Shown here: in pieces, positions 7,616 through 9,721 of the stretch
How the letters are laid out: every line of letters starts with the position of its first letter
Numbering within the stretch: position 1 is the first letter of the stretch
Assembly: GCA_900545075.1 (NCBI GenBank)
Contig: UQXT01000076.1
Coordinates: 1 to 9,721 of the forward strand
Length of the DNA: 9,721 bases
Direction: 5' to 3'
Source: an uncultured Collinsella sp.
GTDB lineage: Bacteria > Actinomycetota > Coriobacteriia > Coriobacteriales > Coriobacteriaceae
Position numbers and translations under genes: made by a program
Notes under the pieces: generated by a model
What the model was told of the DNA's origin: nothing
Database searches by the model: none
What the model saw: only the letters and a program-made list of their open reading frames with translations

Positions 7616-7813
7616 CGTCTTCTAGCCTTTGTTGACGGGGTATACCGCGCCGTTTGTCTGGTTTGTTTGGTTTTCACCGTCAATTATTTGACTGATACGT
7701 TCATAATGTGCAAACATAATACGGTTTACCTTTGCATTTACTTTCAACTTGAAGGTTAATGTGCGCAGGGGTCAACCCATGCTATGGCTATAACCTTTGT
7801 TCGGAGGACCGAC
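7616..7813 (+). promoter_or_regulatory. ftsZ leader and probable promoter region
   Basis: A 198-base non-coding gap that is clearly richer in A and T than its surroundings, directly upstream of ftsZ. The best-spaced pair is TTGCAT (7732-7737) and GTTAAT (7755-7760), 17 bases apart, each an imperfect match to the housekeeping consensus. Other single boxes are TTGACT (7688-7693) and CATAAT (7702-7707 and 7715-7720), but their spacings (8 and 21) do not fit. More than one promoter is possible. Just after ftsQ there is the palindrome GGTATACC (7639-7646) and then a T- and G-rich stretch, too weak to call a terminator. Confidence 0.5.
7803..7807 (+). promoter_or_regulatory. Ribosome binding site of ftsZ (decides the start)
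   Basis: GGAGG lies 6 bases before ATG 7814. It places the start at 7814 rather than at the in-frame ATG at 7784, which lies before it. Confidence 0.85.
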
Positions 7814-8968
7814 ATGCACGAGACAGAGATCAACAACTACCTTGCCGTCATTAAGGTGGTCGGCGTCGGCGGCGGCGGTACCAACGCGGTCAATCGAATG
7901 ATCGAAGAGGGCATCCGCGGCGTCGAGTTTGTTGCCATCAACACCGATGCTCAGGCACTCGCGATCTCTGATGCCGATATCAAGGTGCACATCGGCACCG
8001 ACCTGACCCGCGGCCTGGGCGCTGGCGCCAACCCCGAGGTCGGCCGTAAGGCCGCCGATGAGTCCCGCGACGACATCGCCGAGGCGCTCGCTGGCGCCGA
8101 TATGGTGTTCATCACCTGCGGCGAGGGCGGCGGCACCGGTACCGGCGCTGCTCCCATCGTTGCCGATATCGCGATGAACGAGGTCGGCGCACTGACCGTC
8201 GCCGTCGTGACCAAGCCCTTCACCTTCGAGGGCCGCAAGCGCAAGAAGAGCGCCGAGGAGGGCATTAAGACCCTCTCCGATTGCGTCGATACCATGATCG
8301 TCATCCCTAACGATAAGCTGCTCGACATCGCCGAGAAGAAGACCACCATGCTTGAGGCCTTTGCAATCGCCGATGGCGTCCTTTCCCAGGGCACCCAGGG
8401 CATCACCGACCTCATCACCGTCCCCGGTATCATCAACCTGGACTTCGCCGATGTTAAGACCATCATGAAGCAGGCCGGTACCGCCATGATGGGCATCGGT
8501 ACCGCTTCTGGGGACACCCGTGCCGTCGATGCCGCCCAGCAGGCTATTTCCAGCCCGCTGCTCGAGAGCTCCATCGATGGTGCCACTCGCGTCCTGCTTT
8601 CCATTGCCGGTTCCAAGGACCTGGGTATCCAGGAGATCAGCGACGCTGCCGACGTTGTCGCCAACGCCGTCGATCCCGAAGCCAACATCATCTTTGGTAC
8701 CGTTGTCGACGAGTCCCTGGGCGATCAGGTACGCATCACCGTTATCGCTACGGGCTTCTCCGACTCTAACGTCAACCGTCAGGACGAGCTCTTCGCTGCT
8801 CAGCAGTCCCAGAGCAAGGCTGCTGCTTCTGCCGAGCCGCAGCGCACAGCTCCGGCTGCCAGCCCCGCTCAGGCCGCCCCGACCCGCAACGTCGGCGGTA
8901 CCGAGCTCCCCAACTTTGGTAACGACCAGTTCGAGCTTCCCGATTTCCTTAAGCGCGGTAGCTTCTAG
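7814..8968 (+). CDS. ftsZ: Cell division GTPase FtsZ
   Basis: Tubulin-like cytoplasmic GTPase that assembles into the ring that positions the septum. 384 residues from ATG 7814. Visible: the nucleotide loop [12 protein letters not shown] (18-29), NTDAQAL (43-49), the tubulin signature [12 protein letters not shown] (103-114), [11 protein letters not shown] (140-150), and the T7 loop [11 protein letters not shown] (208-218), whose Asp210 and Asp213 complete the GTPase site of the neighbouring subunit. The globular part ends near 316; a linker rich in Ala, Gln, Ser and Pro (317-371) leads to the C-terminal peptide [12 protein letters not shown], the docking site for membrane anchors and other partners. 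No ftsA lies beside it, so anchoring by a SepF-type protein is likely, though not seen here. Codons are dominated by C-ending forms, as expected for high expression. A leader of its own and a strong terminator suggest transcription at least partly separate from ftsQ. Confidence 0.99.
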   Translation: MHETEINNYLAVIKVVGVGGGGTNAVNRMIEEGIRGVEFVAINTDAQALAISDADIKVHIGTDLTRGLGAGANPEVGRKAADESRDDIAEALAGADMVFITCGEGGGTGTGAAPIVADIAMNEVGALTVAVVTKPFTFEGRKRKKSAEEGIKTLSDCVDTMIVIPNDKLLDIAEKKTTMLEAFAIADGVLSQGTQGITDLITVPGIINLDFADVKTIMKQAGTAMMGIGTASGDTRAVDAAQQAISSPLLESSIDGATRVLLSIAGSKDLGIQEISDAADVVANAVDPEANIIFGTVVDESLGDQVRITVIATGFSDSNVNRQDELFAAQQSQSKAAASAEPQRTAPAASPAQAAPTRNVGGTELPNFGNDQFELPDFLKRGSF

Positions 8969-8992
8969 TTCGTTTTTCTCAACGACTTGCAA

Positions 8993-9025
8993 GGGGCGCG
9001 TCCGATTGGGCGCGCCCCCTTTTTT
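8993..9025 (+). terminator. Intrinsic terminator after ftsZ
   Basis: An 11-base-pair stem: GGGGCGCGTCC (8993-9003) pairs with GGGCGCGCCCC (9008-9018), with one T-G wobble and a GATT loop (9004-9007). One C and six T bases (9020-9025) follow. It lies 24 bases after the ftsZ stop and should end the ftsZ transcript before pgeF. Confidence 0.9.
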
Positions 9026-9028
9026 GTT

Positions 9029-9172
9029 GTGTTTCGTCTTTGTAAACGAAAGCCTCCAATCTCCTTACGTTCCCTTTACGTTTGCTCCTTACCGCTGCGG
9101 GTATCCTTTTTGATGAAGTGTGCAGCCGTATGACACGGACTGCTGCGGCGTCGCCGCAATACTTGTGTTATT
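9029..9172 (+). other. Leader region between the ftsZ terminator and pgeF
   Basis: Non-coding. It holds an inverted repeat TTTCGT (9032-9037) / ACGAAA (9046-9051), two close direct repeats CCTTACGTT (9063-9071) and CCTTTACGTT (9073-9082), and a perfect 15-base palindrome at 9144-9158. Because the upstream terminator looks strong, a promoter for pgeF is expected here, but I see no convincing -35/-10 pair; isolated candidates are TATCCT (9102-9107) and TATGAC (9129-9134). Confidence 0.4.
9144..9158. repeat. 15-base palindrome upstream of pgeF
   Basis: TGCGGCG and CGCCGCA flank a single central T. It ends 14 bases before the pgeF Shine-Dalgarno site. No T-run follows, so it is not an intrinsic terminator. 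It could be a protein-binding site or an RNA hairpin in the 5' leader; the one-base centre means a hairpin would have to open some pairs to form a loop. Confidence 0.5.
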
Positions 9173-9178
9173 AGGAGG
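9173..9178 (+). promoter_or_regulatory. Ribosome binding site of pgeF (decides the start)
   Basis: AGGAGG, a perfect match to the Shine-Dalgarno consensus, 7 bases before ATG 9186. Confidence 0.85.
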
Positions 9179-9185
9179 CTTTAGT

Positions 9186-9721
9186 ATGGCAGCACGTGCG
9201 GACAACGTTTCGCGTGTCGACCATGATGGAGTTACGTTGGTGGAGGGCGCGACATCCGATGTTCGCTTTGCCTTCACCGAGCGCGCCGGTGGCGTTTCCG
9301 AAGATGCGTACTCCTCGCTCAACCTGGGCTCGCATGTAGGCGATGACCCCTTTGCTGTTCAAGAAAATCGTCGCCGCGCACTCGAGGCCATAGGGGCCGC
9401 GGAGTGCGAGCACAACCTGCTTGTTCCCAATCAAGTACACGGTGACCATGTCGTGACGGTGACCTCGAGTGGTGCCGACGATCTCGAGGATATCCGCGAG
9501 CAGATTGCCGAGGGCTGCGATGCCATCGTCTGCACGGCCCATGAGGTGCCCGTGCTGCTCTGTTTTGCCGACTGCGTTCCCGTGGTGCTGCTGGCTCCCG
9601 GCGGATTTGCCGTGGTTCATTCTGGCTGGAAGGGCACGATTGCGCGCATTTCCGCCAAGGCATGCCAGGCGCTTTGCGATGCCGCTGGCTGCGACGCGAG
9701 TGACGTCTCCGCCTATATTGG
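9186..9721 (+). CDS. pgeF: Laccase-domain protein, PgeF/YfiH/YlmD family (3' partial)
   Basis: The frame starts at ATG 9186 and is open to the window end, giving 178 full residues; the C-terminal third or so is missing, since family members are about 240-300 long. Family marks: SLNLGSHVGDD (44-54), PNQVHGD with His85, LCFADCVPVVLL with Cys130, and VVHSGWKGT with His145. The two His and the Cys match the zinc-binding triad of the family in order and approximate spacing. These proteins were first called multicopper polyphenol oxidases. Members including human LACC1 and bacterial relatives have shown purine nucleoside phosphorylase activity, and E. coli YfiH is linked to removing precursors in which MurC placed L-Ser instead of L-Ala. 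Which activity holds here cannot be read from the sequence. The place after ftsZ is conserved in many Gram-positive bacteria, often followed by yggS-like and sepF genes, which would lie beyond this window. Confidence 0.94.
   Translation, partial: MAARADNVSRVDHDGVTLVEGATSDVRFAFTERAGGVSEDAYSSLNLGSHVGDDPFAVQENRRRALEAIGAAECEHNLLVPNQVHGDHVVTVTSSGADDLEDIREQIAEGCDAIVCTAHEVPVLLCFADCVPVVLLAPGGFAVVHSGWKGTIARISAKACQALCDAAGCDASDVSAYI

Noticed and set aside
7639..7674. Palindrome GGTATACC plus T-rich stretch after ftsQ as a terminator
   Set aside because: The stem would be too short and AT-centred, and the T-rich stretch is broken by many G bases.
7688..7720. TTGACT paired with CATAAT as the ftsZ promoter
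   Set aside because: The spacings are 8 or 21 bases, outside the usual 16-18; the pair TTGCAT/GTTAAT downstream fits spacing better, though its boxes are weaker.
7772..8992. Long open frame of 406 codons on the minus strand across ftsZ
   Set aside because: It is antisense to an unmistakable ftsZ with biased codons, gives a low-complexity Gly/Asp/Leu-rich protein with no known motif, and runs back through the terminator stem. It is a side effect of codon bias in GC-rich DNA.

Overview
The window is a stretch of a bacterial division and cell wall (dcw) gene cluster, all on the + strand. In order it holds murD (5' end cut by the window edge), ftsW, murG, murC, murB, ftsQ, ftsZ and the first part of a pgeF/yfiH/ylmD-family gene (3' end cut). 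The DNA is GC-rich. The gene order (no ftsA between ftsQ and ftsZ, murB between murC and ftsQ, a laccase-domain gene after ftsZ), the very long basic N-terminus of FtsQ and the long cytoplasmic tail of FtsW point to a Gram-positive actinobacterium. My best guess is a Coriobacteriia member such as Collinsella; that placement is inference from gene order and sequence style, not a database match.

Layout. Positions 1-3957 hold murD, ftsW and murG, packed with a tiny gap and then an overlap, as expected for one transcript. A 97-base gap (3958-4054) precedes murC. Then murC, murB and ftsQ are again tightly packed (5-base gap, then a 44-base overlap). An AT-richer 198-base gap (7616-7813) precedes ftsZ and probably carries its own promoter. 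ftsZ ends with a textbook intrinsic terminator (8993-9025). A further leader with inverted repeats (9029-9172) precedes pgeF, which runs off the window end.

How the genes work together. MurB and MurC act early in the cytoplasm: MurB completes UDP-MurNAc and MurC adds the first amino acid, L-Ala. MurD adds D-Glu to UDP-MurNAc-L-Ala. MurG makes lipid II at the inner membrane face. FtsW, a SEDS protein, polymerises lipid II at the septum. FtsQ links the division complex across the membrane, and FtsZ forms the cytoplasmic ring that places it. PgeF-family proteins have been linked to removing wrongly made precursors (L-Ser in place of L-Ala, a MurC error) and also to purine nucleoside phosphorolysis, so its position beside mur genes makes sense.

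I saw no RNA gene, mobile element, CRISPR array or unfamiliar protein family. No undescribed system is evident; the points worth a second look are regulatory structures and unusual protein tails within a standard cluster.
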